This document shows, piece after piece, positions 9,593 through 18,208 of a DNA stretch of 64,000 nt. How positions within the stretch are numbered: position 1 is the stretch's first letter; every line of letters starts with the position of its first letter. A program made the position numbers and the translations under genes. The notes under the pieces were generated by a model. It was not told the origin of the DNA, ran no database searches, and saw only the letters and a list, made by a program, of their open reading frames with translations. Origin of the DNA: Novosphingobium sp. PhB165 (GTDB taxonomy: Bacteria; Pseudomonadota; Alphaproteobacteria; Sphingomonadales; Sphingomonadaceae); contig NZ_SLVB01000004.1 in NCBI RefSeq assembly GCF_004341845.1, positions 62,001 through 126,000 on the forward strand, read 5' to 3'.

Positions 9593-10455
9593 CAGGACAG
9601 CCTTACGCCGAAGTGATCGGCGATCCTATCGCCCAGTCGAAATCGCCGCTGATTCATGGGTTCTGGCTGGAAAAGCTGGGAATCGAGGCGCGCTACGACC
9701 GCTGCCTGGTCACGGTCGACGGCTTGGCCGACTACCTTGCCGCGCGTCGCGCCGATCCGGATTGGCGCGGCTGCAATGTGACGATGCCGCACAAGCTGGC
9801 GATCATGCCGCTGATGGACCGACTGGACCCGCTCGCCGCGCGGATCGGCGCGGTCAACACCGTGGTGCGCGAGGCAGACGGCACGCTTGTCGGCTATAAC
9901 ACCGATGCCCCGGGCTTTCTCGAACCGCTGCGCGAGCGACTGGCGGAAACGCACTTGTTCCGCATGGCGCGCATTCTCGGCACGGGCGGCGCGGCGCGGG
10001 CGATCGTTGCCGCGCTGGCGGACAAGGGTTTCGTGATCGTGCTGGCGGGGCGCGATCCGGCCAAGGCGAAGGCCATGCTTGACGAGCTGACCACGCAGCA
10101 GGATCACCACGCGATCGATCTTGCCCACTTCGCCCATCCCACCGATTTCGCTTTCGATGATCGCGAGCGGCTTTTCGACGTGATCGTCAATGCAAGCCCG
10201 CTGGGCATGACCGGGCAGCCGCCGCTCGCGTTCGATTTCAGCCATGCCCCGCCGAACAGCATGGTCTACGATATCGTCACCAGCCCGCGCGACACCGCGT
10301 TCCTGCAAGAGGCCCGCGAGGCGGGATTCCCCACGGTGGATGGACTGGCAATGCTGATCGGTCAGGCCGATCACGCGTTTCGCCATTTCTTCGGCGCGAC
10401 ACCGCCGCGCGATGGGGATAGCGACGCCCAGTTGCGCGCGCGTCTGGAGGCATGA
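9589..10455 (+). CDS. aroE: shikimate dehydrogenase
   Basis: A 288-residue NADP-dependent enzyme that reduces 3-dehydroshikimate to shikimate in aromatic amino acid synthesis. The substrate domain has the signature [17 protein letters not shown] and NVTMPHK with the catalytic Lys; the catalytic Asp lies in GYNTDAPGF. The nucleotide loop GTGGAARAI follows at about residue 130. The start is set by the 4-base ATGA overlap with maf, and its own stop overlaps the coaE start in the same way. Confidence 0.96.
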   Translation: MTGQPYAEVIGDPIAQSKSPLIHGFWLEKLGIEARYDRCLVTVDGLADYLAARRADPDWRGCNVTMPHKLAIMPLMDRLDPLAARIGAVNTVVREADGTLVGYNTDAPGFLEPLRERLAETHLFRMARILGTGGAARAIVAALADKGFVIVLAGRDPAKAKAMLDELTTQQDHHAIDLAHFAHPTDFAFDDRERLFDVIVNASPLGMTGQPPLAFDFSHAPPNSMVYDIVTSPRDTAFLQEAREAGFPTVDGLAMLIGQADHAFRHFFGATPPRDGDSDAQLRARLEA

Positions 10456-11045
10456 CGCGGCCGAAGATCCTGGGCCTCACCGGCTCGATCGGCATGGGTA
10501 AGTCGGCCGTGGCGGCGATGCTGCGCGATCTCGGCGTGCCGGTTTTCGATGCCGACGCTGCGGTTCATGAATTGCAGGGGCCGGGCGGTGCGCTGCTGGA
10601 TGAGATCGAGGCCGCGTTTCCCGGCACCACAGGTCCGCAAGGCGTCGATCGCGCGAAGCTTGGGGCTGCGGTCTTCGGGAATCGGGAAGCGCTCGTCCGC
10701 CTCGAATCGATTGTTCATCCGGCCGTCGGCGCGATGCGCCGGGCGTTCCTGAAGGACAATGCAAAGGCGCCGCTGGTCGTGTTCGATATTCCCTTGCTCT
10801 ACGAGAAAGGCGGGCACGAAGGGCTCGACGCGGTCGCCGTTGTTTCAGCTCCGGCTGATGTCCAGCGTGAGCGCGTGCTCGCCCGTCCCGGCATGACCAC
10901 GGAAAAATTCGAACAGATTCTGTCGCTTCAGGTCCCCGACGCCGAAAAGCGCGTGCGGGCGGATTTCGTGATCGATACCGGCGTATCGCTCGAGGAGACC
11001 GGGGCCGAGGTGGAGCGTATCGTGCGCGCGTTGGGCCCGTTGTAA
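10452..11045 (+). CDS. coaE: dephospho-CoA kinase
   Basis: A 197-residue P-loop kinase for the last step of coenzyme A synthesis. The Walker A motif GSIGMGKS is at residues 11-18, followed by the family motif [10 protein letters not shown] and the lid-region segment [10 protein letters not shown]. The ATG overlaps the aroE stop (ATGA), which implies coupled translation of maf, aroE and coaE. Confidence 0.96.
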   Translation: MTRPKILGLTGSIGMGKSAVAAMLRDLGVPVFDADAAVHELQGPGGALLDEIEAAFPGTTGPQGVDRAKLGAAVFGNREALVRLESIVHPAVGAMRRAFLKDNAKAPLVVFDIPLLYEKGGHEGLDAVAVVSAPADVQRERVLARPGMTTEKFEQILSLQVPDAEKRVRADFVIDTGVSLEETGAEVERIVRALGPL

Positions 11046-11098
11046 TAATCCTGCCACAGGCCTTGCGAAGCAGCGTCGGCAGGCAGATATGAGGTTAA

Positions 11099-11782
11099 AT
11101 GCGAGAGATCATCTTCGATACCGAAACTACGGGATTCGACCCCAAGAACGGGGACCGTATGGTCGAGATCGGCTGTATCGAGATGGTCAACCGGGTGCTG
11201 ACCGGCCGCAGCTATCACGCCTATTTCAACCCCGAACGGTCCATGCCGGCGGAGGCAGAGGCCGTTCATGGCCTGTCCGATGCCTTCCTGTCCGACAAGC
11301 CGCTGTTCGCCAGCTGCGCGCAGGAATTCCTCGATTTTATCGAGGACAGTCCGATGATCGCGCACAATGCTTCATTCGACTTCAACTTCATCAACCACGA
11401 GCTAACCCTGTGCAGCCATCCGATCGTCGATCGGTCGCGCATGGTCGATACGGTAGCGCTGGCGAAAGTGCGCCATCCGGGCGCCAAGCTTTCGCTCGAT
11501 GCGCTGTGTTCGCGGTATGGAATTGATCGAAGTCATCGAACCAAGCACGGCGCGCTTCTAGACGCCGAGTTGCTGGCGCAAGTCTATGTGGAACTGCGCG
11601 GCGGCCGCCAGATCGGTCTCGAACTGATGGCGGAAGTGAATGAAATCGTGGTGGAAACCAAAGTCCTTGCCCGCAGGGACCGACCTTTCCGCCAGCCGCG
11701 TCCCCATGCGGCCACCGAAGCGGAACTGATGCGCCATGCAGAGTTCCTCACTTCGGTCGACGCCCCACTCTGGGGTGAATGA
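11099..11782 (+). CDS. dnaQ: DNA polymerase III epsilon subunit, 3'-5' proofreading exonuclease
   Basis: A 227-residue DEDDh exonuclease. ExoI is FDTETTGF (Asp7, Glu9), ExoII is the HNASFDFNFIN region, and ExoIII is HGALLDAELLAQVY, with the His and Asp that define the DEDDh class. It proofreads for the replicative polymerase. It lies 53 bases after coaE in the conserved origin-proximal series. The C-terminal 40 residues, beyond the nuclease fold, would bind the alpha subunit. Confidence 0.95.
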   Translation: MREIIFDTETTGFDPKNGDRMVEIGCIEMVNRVLTGRSYHAYFNPERSMPAEAEAVHGLSDAFLSDKPLFASCAQEFLDFIEDSPMIAHNASFDFNFINHELTLCSHPIVDRSRMVDTVALAKVRHPGAKLSLDALCSRYGIDRSHRTKHGALLDAELLAQVYVELRGGRQIGLELMAEVNEIVVETKVLARRDRPFRQPRPHAATEAELMRHAEFLTSVDAPLWGE

Positions 11783-11807
11783 TACCATAGCAGAGGAGTA
11801 TTCGCTC

Positions 11808-12377
11808 ATGGACATCCGCGTCTCAGGTCACCAGGTCGAAACTGGAGAGGCCCTGCAGGTTCACGCCAACGAGCGGTTGATGACGATCATCGACAAGTAC
11901 TTCAATCGAGCGTTGTCCTCGCAAGTTACCTTCGGCCGGGCCCCGGCCGGTGCCTTCCGCTGCGATATCATCATGCATGTAATGCAGAACCTTGTGCTCA
12001 AGGGCACGGGCATGGCGCAGGATGCGCATATCGCGCTCGATCAGGCGTCCGAGAAGATCGACAAGCAGCTGCGCCGCTACAAGCGCCGCATCAAGGACCG
12101 GCATGAGCAGACCGCCTATGCCGTGGCGACCGAGGAGGCGGCTTACACCATCTTTGAGGAGCCGGCGGCCGAAGCCGATCACGAACTCGACGCCGATGCC
12201 CCGGTGGTGATCGCCGAGACGCGCGTGGACGTTCCCGAGGCAACGGTATCGGATGCGGTGATGATGCTCGACTTGCGCAACACCACCGCACTGCTGTTCA
12301 AAAACGCTGGCACTGGCCGACATAATATGGTTTACCGCCGCGGCGACGGTTCGATTGGCTGGGTTGAACCGCACTGA
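11808..12377 (+). CDS. hpf: long-form ribosome hibernation promoting factor
   Basis: A 189-residue protein that binds the 30S decoding centre and stabilises 100S ribosome dimers in stationary phase. The N-terminal S30AE domain (about 1-105, with the basic helix KQLRRYKRRIKDRH) is followed by an acidic linker and a C-terminal dimerisation domain ending in NMVYRRGDGSIGWVEPH. That two-domain layout defines the long form. GAGGAG sits at proper distance before the ATG. It precedes ptsN as in many proteobacteria, but rpoN is not next to it. Confidence 0.95.
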   Translation: MDIRVSGHQVETGEALQVHANERLMTIIDKYFNRALSSQVTFGRAPAGAFRCDIIMHVMQNLVLKGTGMAQDAHIALDQASEKIDKQLRRYKRRIKDRHEQTAYAVATEEAAYTIFEEPAAEADHELDADAPVVIAETRVDVPEATVSDAVMMLDLRNTTALLFKNAGTGRHNMVYRRGDGSIGWVEPH

Positions 12378-12449
12378 CGCCGGCCGCAGCGTCTTCCGGC
12401 GCTAGCACTTCTGATCGCATATACTTCTGATCGGAGGACGAGTAAGCAG

Positions 12450-12468
12450 CCCCCGGACCTTCCGGGGG
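12450..12468 (+). terminator. hairpin between hpf and ptsN (possible attenuator)
   Basis: An 8-bp perfect stem (CCCCCGGA with TCCGGGGG) with a 3-base loop is followed only by TT, not by a T-tract. It could end or attenuate hpf transcription, or protect its 3' end. An 11-bp direct repeat (ACTTCTGATCG at 12407-12417 and 12423-12433) lies just upstream. Confidence 0.5.
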
Positions 12469-12521
12469 TTGCGAGCGTTTAGGCATTGGCAACCTATCTG
12501 AGACCAGAACCAGAAAACGAA

Positions 12522-12983
12522 ATGAGCAGTCTTTTCAATCTTCTGCCCGATGCTGTCACGACGGCGAGCGCGGATACCAAAGCGTCCATCCTTGGGCGCC
12601 TCGCCGGAATCTTCACGGACGTCTACGGGCTGGACCGGGAGATGGTGCTTGCGCGCGTCCTTGAACGGGAAGCGTTGGGCAGCACCGGATTCGGCCGGCG
12701 TATCGCGATTCCCCACGCCCGGCTTCCGGGCCTGAGCCGCCCGGTCGCGGCGTTCATTCGCCTCGATTCGCCGGTGGAGTTCGATTCCGCCGATGGTGTG
12801 CCGATCGATATCGTCTTCGGCCTGCTCTCGCCCGAGGGTGCCGGCGCCACCCATCTTCACGCCCTTGCGGCGATCTCGCGCATGATGCGCGATGAACGCA
12901 TGCATGAGGCCTTGCTCGACGCTCCCGGCGCGGAAGCGCTCTACAGCCTGCTTAGCAGCGTTATCGACCGCGATGCTGCCTGA
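12522..12983 (+). CDS. ptsN: PTS IIA-like nitrogen-regulatory protein PtsN
   Basis: A 153-residue EIIA-Ntr domain protein, a phosphorelay output that adjusts potassium and nitrogen responses. The phosphorylatable His65 is in IAIPHAR, and the family motif FGLLSPEGAGATHLHALAAIS follows. I chose the ATG of MSSLFNLLPD; an in-frame TTG 36 bases upstream has no better ribosome site. The 3' end overlaps the hotdog gene by 11 bases. Confidence 0.93.
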   Translation: MSSLFNLLPDAVTTASADTKASILGRLAGIFTDVYGLDREMVLARVLEREALGSTGFGRRIAIPHARLPGLSRPVAAFIRLDSPVEFDSADGVPIDIVFGLLSPEGAGATHLHALAAISRMMRDERMHEALLDAPGAEALYSLLSSVIDRDAA

Positions 12984-13482
12984 GGCCCCTGGGGCCGGCT
13001 CTGAAAATGGGCCTGAAATCGAAAAGGCCGACAGCAGCGGTGCCGCGCTGCATTGGCGGGCGCTCGAAGGGCTCTACGCTTCGGCGCCGATCAACGGCAT
13101 GTTTGCCTCGCGGCTGGAAGTTCCCGGAGAGGGGTTGGCGCGGATCACATTCGACGTCGATCCTGCCTGCTTCCACGCGGCGGGTGCGGCGCACGGCACG
13201 ATCTATTTCAAGATGCTGGACGATGCCGCCTTCTACGCGGCCAACACGCTCGTCACGGACCGGTTCCTGCTGACGACCTCTTTCAATCTGCTTCTCAGCA
13301 AGCCGATCAAGGGCGGCGCCATCGTTGCCGAAGGGCGCTGGGTAAGCGGGCGCCGCCGCGTGCTGGTCGCCGAATCGCGGCTTGTGGATGAGGACGGCGA
13401 CGAAGTCGGCCGTGGAACCGGCACCTTCATGCGCTCCCGCATCGCGCTTTCCGGCCTGCCCGGCTACGCCGGCACGGCCTGA
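12973..13482 (+). CDS. hotdog-fold thioesterase (PaaI-like)
   Basis: A 169-residue single hotdog domain. The segment AAHGTIYFKMLDDAAFYAANT is the long-helix motif of PaaI/YbgC-type acyl-CoA thioesterases. Tyr occupies a position (GTIYF) often taken by a small residue, so activity is not certain. The first 25 residues are poorly conserved in appearance, so a later start is possible. It overlaps ptsN by 11 bases and abuts the DUF1491 gene. Substrate unknown. Confidence 0.83.
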   Translation: MLPEAPGAGSENGPEIEKADSSGAALHWRALEGLYASAPINGMFASRLEVPGEGLARITFDVDPACFHAAGAAHGTIYFKMLDDAAFYAANTLVTDRFLLTTSFNLLLSKPIKGGAIVAEGRWVSGRRRVLVAESRLVDEDGDEVGRGTGTFMRSRIALSGLPGYAGTA

Positions 13483-13483
13483 C

Positions 13484-13816
13484 ATGGAGGCCCGCCTCCC
13501 CGCTCATCTCGAAGCCAGCGCGCTCATCCGCGCGGCTGAAAGTGAGGGCGGGTTTGGCATGGTTATACAAAAAGGTGAACGCGACGCGGGGACGATCCTT
13601 GTCGTTCTGCTCGAAAACGGGCGGGATGGGCGTGTCTACGAACGCATGCCTCAAATGGACGGAACGCGGCTCTGGACATGCGCGAAGCGCGAAGAAAGCC
13701 CCGATTCGGGCGAGTTCTCGGACTACCTCGAAAGGCGTAGGCGACAGGACCCGGACCTTTGGGTGATTGAACTGGACGTCGCAAGACCCGAACGGCTCAT
13801 CGGCATCGGCACCTGA
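13484..13816 (+). CDS. DUF1491 family protein
   Basis: A 110-residue soluble protein. The pattern ASALIRAAESEGGFGMVIQKG, then ILVVLLENG and the C-terminal YLERRRRQDPDLWVIELD, matches DUF1491, a family of unknown function found in alphaproteobacteria. The ATG begins one base after the preceding stop, so the two are probably co-translated. It ends a short run starting at hpf or ptsN. Confidence 0.85.
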   Translation: MEARLPAHLEASALIRAAESEGGFGMVIQKGERDAGTILVVLLENGRDGRVYERMPQMDGTRLWTCAKREESPDSGEFSDYLERRRRQDPDLWVIELDVARPERLIGIGT

Positions 13817-13823
13817 AATGAGT

Positions 13824-13852
13824 TGACTTGCATGCCCTGCAAGTTAATGGCC
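13824..13852 (+). promoter_or_regulatory. candidate promoter with internal inverted repeat
   Basis: TTGACT at 13824-13829 could be a -35 element, with a weak -10 near 13846-13851. A perfect 7-bp inverted repeat (ACTTGCA at 13826-13832, TGCAAGT at 13838-13844, 5-base centre) overlaps the -35 and the spacer, where a repressor or MerR-type activator would bind. It lies 156 bases upstream of the cell-wall hydrolase. Inferred from sequence only. Confidence 0.35.
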
Positions 13853-14007
13853 ACCTCACACGCACAGGCGGCTCGGGCAGCAATAAGGCTTGCCCGGCTA
13901 GCACGCAGACGGGGGATCGTCGGCAGATCGTGTGAATGTAAATGCTCCAATGGGGCATAGCGTTCCCGTCTGCGTCGGATTGGTTCACCGCCTTTGATCA
14001 AGAGTTG

Positions 14008-14658
14008 ATGCGAAGCAAAGTTCAGTTGGCCAGCGCGATTGCGCTCGCTGCTACGGTTCTAACCGCCCTATTCGGCGCACAGGGTTCGGGCGCCGCCGCT
14101 ACTACGCCGATTCCGGTCGCGGCAAAATCGAACACCCCGATGGCTTACGTCTCCACGCCGGTCGTCCAGTCCCTTCCCACCGATGGGAACGCTGCGACGG
14201 ACAATCAGGCTGACGATGCCGTCACCTCGGATCATTCCGCGGATGCAGACTCGCTTGCCCAGCTGGTTGCCATGCAGCCCAGCGAGGGGTCGGTTGACAG
14301 TCAGATGCGCTGCCTTGCCGGCGCGATCTATTTCGAAGCGCGCGGTGAGACGCTGGAAGGCCAGCTTGCCGTTGGCCGCGTCATCATCAATCGCAGCGAA
14401 TCCGGCCGTTTCCCCGCCAGCTATTGCGGCGTGGTCTACCAGCCCGGCCAGTTCTCGTTCGTACAAGGCAGCCGGATGCCCAGCATCCGCGAAAAGTCGG
14501 ACGACTGGCGCGAAGCACTGGCCATTGCCCGCATCGCCGTCCAGGAAAGCTGGAAGAGCGAGGCTCAGGGCGCGCTCTATTTCCACGCAGCGCGTGTGTC
14601 GCCCAAGTGGCGCCTGACCAAGATCGCCCAAGTGGACGATCACATCTTCTATCGTTGA
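14008..14658 (+). CDS. cell wall hydrolase, SleB-type (Hydrolase_2 domain)
   Basis: A 216-residue exported protein. I chose the ATG giving MRSKVQLASAIALAATVLTA, which makes a clean signal peptide with a likely cleavage near residue 33; a longer frame starting upstream would bury it. After a Ser/Thr/Asp-rich linker (about 34-100) comes the SleB catalytic domain with CLAGAIYFEARGE, whose Glu is the expected catalytic acid, and GRVIINRSESGRFP. In non-sporeformers such enzymes cleave peptidoglycan during growth or remodelling. A strong terminator follows. Confidence 0.92.
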   Translation: MRSKVQLASAIALAATVLTALFGAQGSGAAATTPIPVAAKSNTPMAYVSTPVVQSLPTDGNAATDNQADDAVTSDHSADADSLAQLVAMQPSEGSVDSQMRCLAGAIYFEARGETLEGQLAVGRVIINRSESGRFPASYCGVVYQPGQFSFVQGSRMPSIREKSDDWREALAIARIAVQESWKSEAQGALYFHAARVSPKWRLTKIAQVDDHIFYR

Positions 14659-14726
14659 GGATCAGGTGGAGCGGGCTTGTCCCGCTCCGGCGGCCCGCAT
14701 CGTTCGATGCCGGTGCCTGTGCATGG

Positions 14727-14752
14727 AAGGGGGCGGAAACGCCCCCTTCTTG
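14727..14752. terminator. Rho-independent terminator
   Basis: A 9-bp perfect stem (AAGGGGGCG at 14727-14735, CGCCCCCTT at 14740-14748) with a GAAA tetraloop, then CTT. It lies between the convergent SleB hydrolase and xth genes. Confidence 0.85.
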
Positions 14753-14756
14753 CGTA

Positions 14757-15533
14757 TCAGTCGCGCAGTTGCACCCAGACCGGCGTATGATCGCTGGCCT
14801 TCTCGCGTCCGCGATAGGCCTTGTCCACGCCGCAGGAGACCAGTCGGTCGGCCAGCTCGGGTGAGAGCAGCGCATGGTCGATGCGGAAGCCGTGGTCACG
14901 CTGCCAGGCGCCGGCCTGATAGTCCCAGAACGTCCAGACACCGCCGCGCGGGTTGTGCGTGGCAATCGCGTCGGTCCAGCCATCGCCCAGCAGGCGGAAG
15001 TAGGCATCGCGCGATTCCGGCTGCATCAGCGCATCGGCGGCCATGGCCGGCGGCGACCAGACGTCCTGATCGGTTGGAATCACGTTGTAGTCACCGGTGA
15101 CGATGGCCGGGACTTCCTCGGCCCGGATCGCGGCCATGCGGCGGCGCAGGCGTTCCATCCAGCGCAGCTTGTAGTCGAACTTGGGGCCGGGCACCGGATT
15201 GCCGTTGGGCAGGTAGATGCAGACGACGCGCAGGCCGAACACATCGGCTTCGAGATAGCGGGAGTGCTCGTCCTCAGGCTCGCCGTCGAGCCCGCGCTGG
15301 ATCTCCACCGGCTTTTCGCCATCGGCCAGGATGGCGACGCCATTGAAGCCCTTCTGGCCGTGCCAGATTCCCTGGTATCCGATCTTCTCGAATTCCGCGA
15401 TCGGGAAGCCTTCGTCCTGGCTCTTGATCTCCTGGAGGCAGGCGACCGAGGGGCGGGTTTCTTCCAGCCATTCGAGCAGGCGGGGAAGGCGTGCCTTGAC
15501 CCCGTTGATGTTGAACGTGGCGATTTTCTTCAT
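14757..15533 (-). CDS. xth: exodeoxyribonuclease III
   Basis: A 258-residue AP endonuclease/3' exonuclease of base-excision repair (endonuclease/exonuclease/phosphatase fold). Seen motifs: FNINGVKARL (N-terminal Asn), CLQEIKSQD (metal-binding Glu), GDYNVIPTDQDV (active-site Asp/Asn) and the C-terminal ASDHTPVWV with the catalytic Asp-His. The ATG of MKKIATFNING overlaps the erpA stop (ATGA), which sets the start and implies coupling. Confidence 0.95.
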   Translation of the reverse strand: MKKIATFNINGVKARLPRLLEWLEETRPSVACLQEIKSQDEGFPIAEFEKIGYQGIWHGQKGFNGVAILADGEKPVEIQRGLDGEPEDEHSRYLEADVFGLRVVCIYLPNGNPVPGPKFDYKLRWMERLRRRMAAIRAEEVPAIVTGDYNVIPTDQDVWSPPAMAADALMQPESRDAYFRLLGDGWTDAIATHNPRGGVWTFWDYQAGAWQRDHGFRIDHALLSPELADRLVSCGVDKAYRGREKASDHTPVWVQLRD

Positions 15534-15862
15534 ACGGAGAAGCTGGATCCGCATCCGCAGCCGGCGGCGGCTTGGGGATTTTCCACCCGGAAGGCGGCGC
15601 CGCCCAGCGATTCCACGTAATCGACCACGCAGCCGTCGACGAGGTCGAGGCTTACCGAATCGACCACGAGGCGAACTCCATCGGTCTCGGCAATGGTGTC
15701 GTCGTTCTCGGCGCTGTCGGCGAGGCCGAACTTGTACTGAAAGCCCGAACAGCCCCCACCCTCTACCGAGAGGCGAAGGATCGCGGGTTTGCCCTGCTTT
15801 TCAGCGATCGCGGCGACGCGCGCCGCGGCCGATGGGCTGAGTGTCACGGTTTGTTGGTCCAT
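15530..15862 (-). CDS. erpA: iron-sulfur cluster insertion protein ErpA
   Basis: A 110-residue A-type carrier that delivers Fe-S clusters to apoproteins. The three conserved cysteines are in GGGCSGFQY and in GCGCGSSF near the C-terminus. A second A-type carrier lies in the suf operon at 22279-22647; this copy sits apart with xth, which is typical for ErpA. The assignment as ErpA rather than IscA rests on context and sequence flavour. Confidence 0.9.
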   Translation of the reverse strand: MDQQTVTLSPSAAARVAAIAEKQGKPAILRLSVEGGGCSGFQYKFGLADSAENDDTIAETDGVRLVVDSVSLDLVDGCVVDYVESLGGAAFRVENPQAAAGCGCGSSFSV

Positions 15863-15917
15863 GCCTGCGATGTAAGCCTCGCGGCCCCGCGCGGCAAGGT
15901 GCGGGGCCGGATAAGGA

Positions 15918-16343
15918 TCAGGCCATCTGGATGTAATCGCGCATCGCGGCGGCTTCGGATTCGACTTTGTCGATCCGGTATTTCACGAGATCGCCGATGG
16001 AGACGAAGCCGACCATCCGGCCGCCGTCGATCACGGGCAAGTGGCGGATACGGCGCCGGGTCATCAGTGCCAGCGCGCTGAGGACCGGCGTGGACGGTTC
16101 GACGGTGACGGCGGGAGAGGTCATCACGTCGTTCACCGGTTTGTGGAGCATGTCCGGGCCGAATTCGTGCAGCCGGTAAATAACATCGCGTTCGGAGAAG
16201 ATTCCAACCAGCGTTTCGCCGTCCAGTATCGGCAGGGCGCCGATGCGGCGTTCGGCCAGCAATTTGGCCGCCTCGCCTACGGTAGTGCCCACCTGGCAGG
16301 TCTGGACGGGTCCACGGCCTTCGATAATGCGCGCAATCGTCAT
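15918..16343 (-). CDS. CBS domain-containing protein
   Basis: A 141-residue protein made of two CBS domains (about residues 10-65 and 75-130), ending in a short helix. CBS pairs bind adenine nucleotides and act as energy sensors. Each repeat shows the expected pattern (IGALPILDGETLVGIFSERD; IRHLPVIDGGRMVGFVSIGD). GGGGAGAGAG precedes the chosen ATG at normal distance. No effector domain is attached, so its partner is unknown. Confidence 0.92.
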   Translation of the reverse strand: MTIARIIEGRGPVQTCQVGTTVGEAAKLLAERRIGALPILDGETLVGIFSERDVIYRLHEFGPDMLHKPVNDVMTSPAVTVEPSTPVLSALALMTRRRIRHLPVIDGGRMVGFVSIGDLVKYRIDKVESEAAAMRDYIQMA

Positions 16344-16497
16344 CGTCGCTCTCTCCCCTGGTTGGCCCTCATCAACGCGGTTTGGATCGAAGAATACCAT
16401 AGCGGAGCGGCGCCTGCCACTTCGTCCGATTGCCAGGGGCGTCTTTTGAGTGCCGTGCCGGGAGCATTTGCTTGCGAGGCCGCGCGCGAAAGCCCAA

Positions 16498-16803
16498 ATG
16501 GGGCGCATGATACCGCGCTCGCCCCTTGAAGACCCGGAAAAGGCCGCCCACGCCTGGGCACGCTATCGCCGGATCATGGCCTATATGTTGACAGTGACGG
16601 TCGGCCTTGTGCTGGCCTCGATCATCCTGCTCTATCGTTCGAACGGGATGGTTTCGGTCCACTTCTACATTGCGGCCGCACTGGGGATCGGTTTCACGAT
16701 GCTGCTGGCCTCGGCGCTGATGGGACTCGCCTTCCTGTCGAGCGGAACCGGACATGACGAGTCGATCGTCGATCCGTTCGAGGATGACTGGAAGGGTAAG
16801 TAG
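16498..16803 (+). CDS. small two-helix membrane protein
   Basis: A protein of about 101 residues with a charged N-terminus, two hydrophobic helices (roughly residues 29-48 and 56-80) and an acidic tail ending DPFEDDWKGK. It is divergent from the CBS gene and its frame is free of stops over its whole length. The start is uncertain (ATGs at 16498 and 16507). I recognise no family; it looks like a conserved hypothetical membrane protein. Confidence 0.72.
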   Translation: MGRMIPRSPLEDPEKAAHAWARYRRIMAYMLTVTVGLVLASIILLYRSNGMVSVHFYIAAALGIGFTMLLASALMGLAFLSSGTGHDESIVDPFEDDWKGK

Positions 16804-16813
16804 CGCCCCTCCC

Positions 16814-17218
16814 TCACCCTTGACGGGGCCGCAGCCGGAATTCCTCGACCGGTTGCCCACCGATCAGATGCTGCTGGATGATCTTTTCCAGCACGTCCTC
16901 AGTGCAGGAATGGTACCAGACCCCATCGGGCCAGACGACCGCGACCGGCCCCGCGAAGCAGATGCGCAGGCAGTCGGCCTTGGAGCGGGCGATACCGCCG
17001 CCGTTCTCGCGCTTGGGCCCGTCGAGGCCCAGCTGCTTGAGTCGCTTCTTCAGGTATTTCCATGCCGCCGCCCCCTTTTCGGGCGAGCAGCATTCGCCTT
17101 TCTGCGGTTCGGCACAGATGAAGATGTGGCGCTGGATGGTGTCGCCGCCCATCTTGGCGAGCGCTTCGGCGGCCTGATCGATCTCCCGGTGCGATGCGGT
17201 CACGGGCGCAGCGCCCAT
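16814..17218 (-). CDS. thioredoxin-like (2Fe-2S) ferredoxin
   Basis: A protein of up to 134 residues with the pattern HIFICAEPQKGECCSPEKG, then SKADCLRICFAGPVAVVWPDG. The Cys pairs match the shethna-type thioredoxin-fold 2Fe-2S ferredoxins. Electron partner unknown. The ATG at 17218 overlaps the upstream thioesterase by 19 bases. An alternative GTG at 17203 would give an exact GTGA overlap with that gene's stop, and I cannot decide between them. Confidence 0.87.
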   Translation of the reverse strand: MGAAPVTASHREIDQAAEALAKMGGDTIQRHIFICAEPQKGECCSPEKGAAAWKYLKKRLKQLGLDGPKRENGGGIARSKADCLRICFAGPVAVVWPDGVWYHSCTEDVLEKIIQQHLIGGQPVEEFRLRPRQG

Positions 17219-17631
17219 TCGGCAGCGCGGGCGCGGTAATCGTCGGGCAACGGCGCCGGGCCTTCGGCGCCGACCATGACGATCACCGTGCGCGCGAAGA
17301 CCACCGGCTCACCCTTCTGAGTCACGACTTGCACCAGTTGCTGGCTGGTGCGGCCGAGGTGTTCGGTGGCGCCGTGGATGACCAGCGTCTCGGGATAGTG
17401 CGTTTCGCCAAGGTATTCGATGGAGATGCTGGCGACCATGGTTGAAAGACCACGGAACGCATCATGACCGCCCGCGGCGCGGTAGAATCGCACGCGCCCG
17501 TCCTCAAGCATGCCGGCTATGGCGACATTGTTGATGTGGTGGTTGAGGTCGAGGTCGCTGAAGCGGGGTTCGATCTCGCAGCGAAATGGATAACGCGCGG
17601 GATCGAGCAGCGCGGGGTCTGGTCTGGGCAT
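17200..17631 (-). CDS. acyl-CoA thioesterase (4HBT/YbgC family)
   Basis: A 143-residue hotdog protein. The motif RFSDLDLNHHINNVAIAGML contains the active-site Asp with Asn-His of the 4-hydroxybenzoyl-CoA thioesterase group. It hydrolyses acyl-CoA thioesters; chain-length preference is unknown. Its stop overlaps the ferredoxin reading frame. Confidence 0.86.
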   Translation of the reverse strand: MPRPDPALLDPARYPFRCEIEPRFSDLDLNHHINNVAIAGMLEDGRVRFYRAAGGHDAFRGLSTMVASISIEYLGETHYPETLVIHGATEHLGRTSQQLVQVVTQKGEPVVFARTVIVMVGAEGPAPLPDDYRARAAEWALRP

Positions 17632-17691
17632 GAGCCAGAGTTAGGTAGACCGCACGCTCAGGTCCAGCCCCAAGCGCATCGCGGGAGCGGG

Positions 17692-18126
17692 TCAGCCCTT
17701 CTTGCCGACGATTCGCGCGATCTCGGTTGCGACAAGGCGTTCGACCATCGCCGGCAGGTTCTTGTCGAGCCAGTCGGCCAGCGCCGGACGCAGCAGCTCG
17801 CGAACAAGACCTTCGAGCGAGGTTTCGCCCGAGCGGACGATCTGCGGCGGCATGCCCGGTTCCGACAGCATCGCAAGGGCGGCCAGCGATTCGCGCATCG
17901 AATCGCGGGCATCGTCATCAAGAAGCGCGGGTTCGTCGCCCAGCACATCGGCCAGTTCGGCGGCTTCGGGCAGTTCCAGCACGTCGTCATCGAACGCCGC
18001 TGCGCGCATGGCTTCACCCGCGCGGCGCTGGCGCTCGGAGCGGGCCGCCGCGCGGTTGTCACGCGCGATGACCTGCTTGATCGACTGGAGAATCTCCTCG
18101 ACCGAAGGCTCACCGTTCTGACGCAT
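17692..18126 (-). CDS. popZ: PopZ-like polar organizing protein (DUF2497)
   Basis: A 144-residue protein with the PopZ layout. A short N-terminal helix (PSVEEILQSIKQVIARD, about residues 8-24) recruits partners in Caulobacter. An acidic, disordered middle rich in Asp/Glu/Ala follows. The conserved C-terminal helices contain LRPALADWLDKNLPAMVERL and EIARIVGKK, which oligomerise. In Caulobacter PopZ forms polar condensates and tethers the origin through ParB. It is shorter than the 177-residue Caulobacter protein, mainly in the linker. Position downstream of tolC is the conserved alphaproteobacterial context. Confidence 0.88.
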   Translation of the reverse strand: MRQNGEPSVEEILQSIKQVIARDNRAAARSERQRRAGEAMRAAAFDDDVLELPEAAELADVLGDEPALLDDDARDSMRESLAALAMLSEPGMPPQIVRSGETSLEGLVRELLRPALADWLDKNLPAMVERLVATEIARIVGKKG

Positions 18127-18208
18127 TGCAACTGTCCCCGTTGGCGCCGGATGTTCCCGTTTTCCGAGCGCGCCCATCACCCATCCCCGAATCAGGGTTA
18201 AAGGATGG

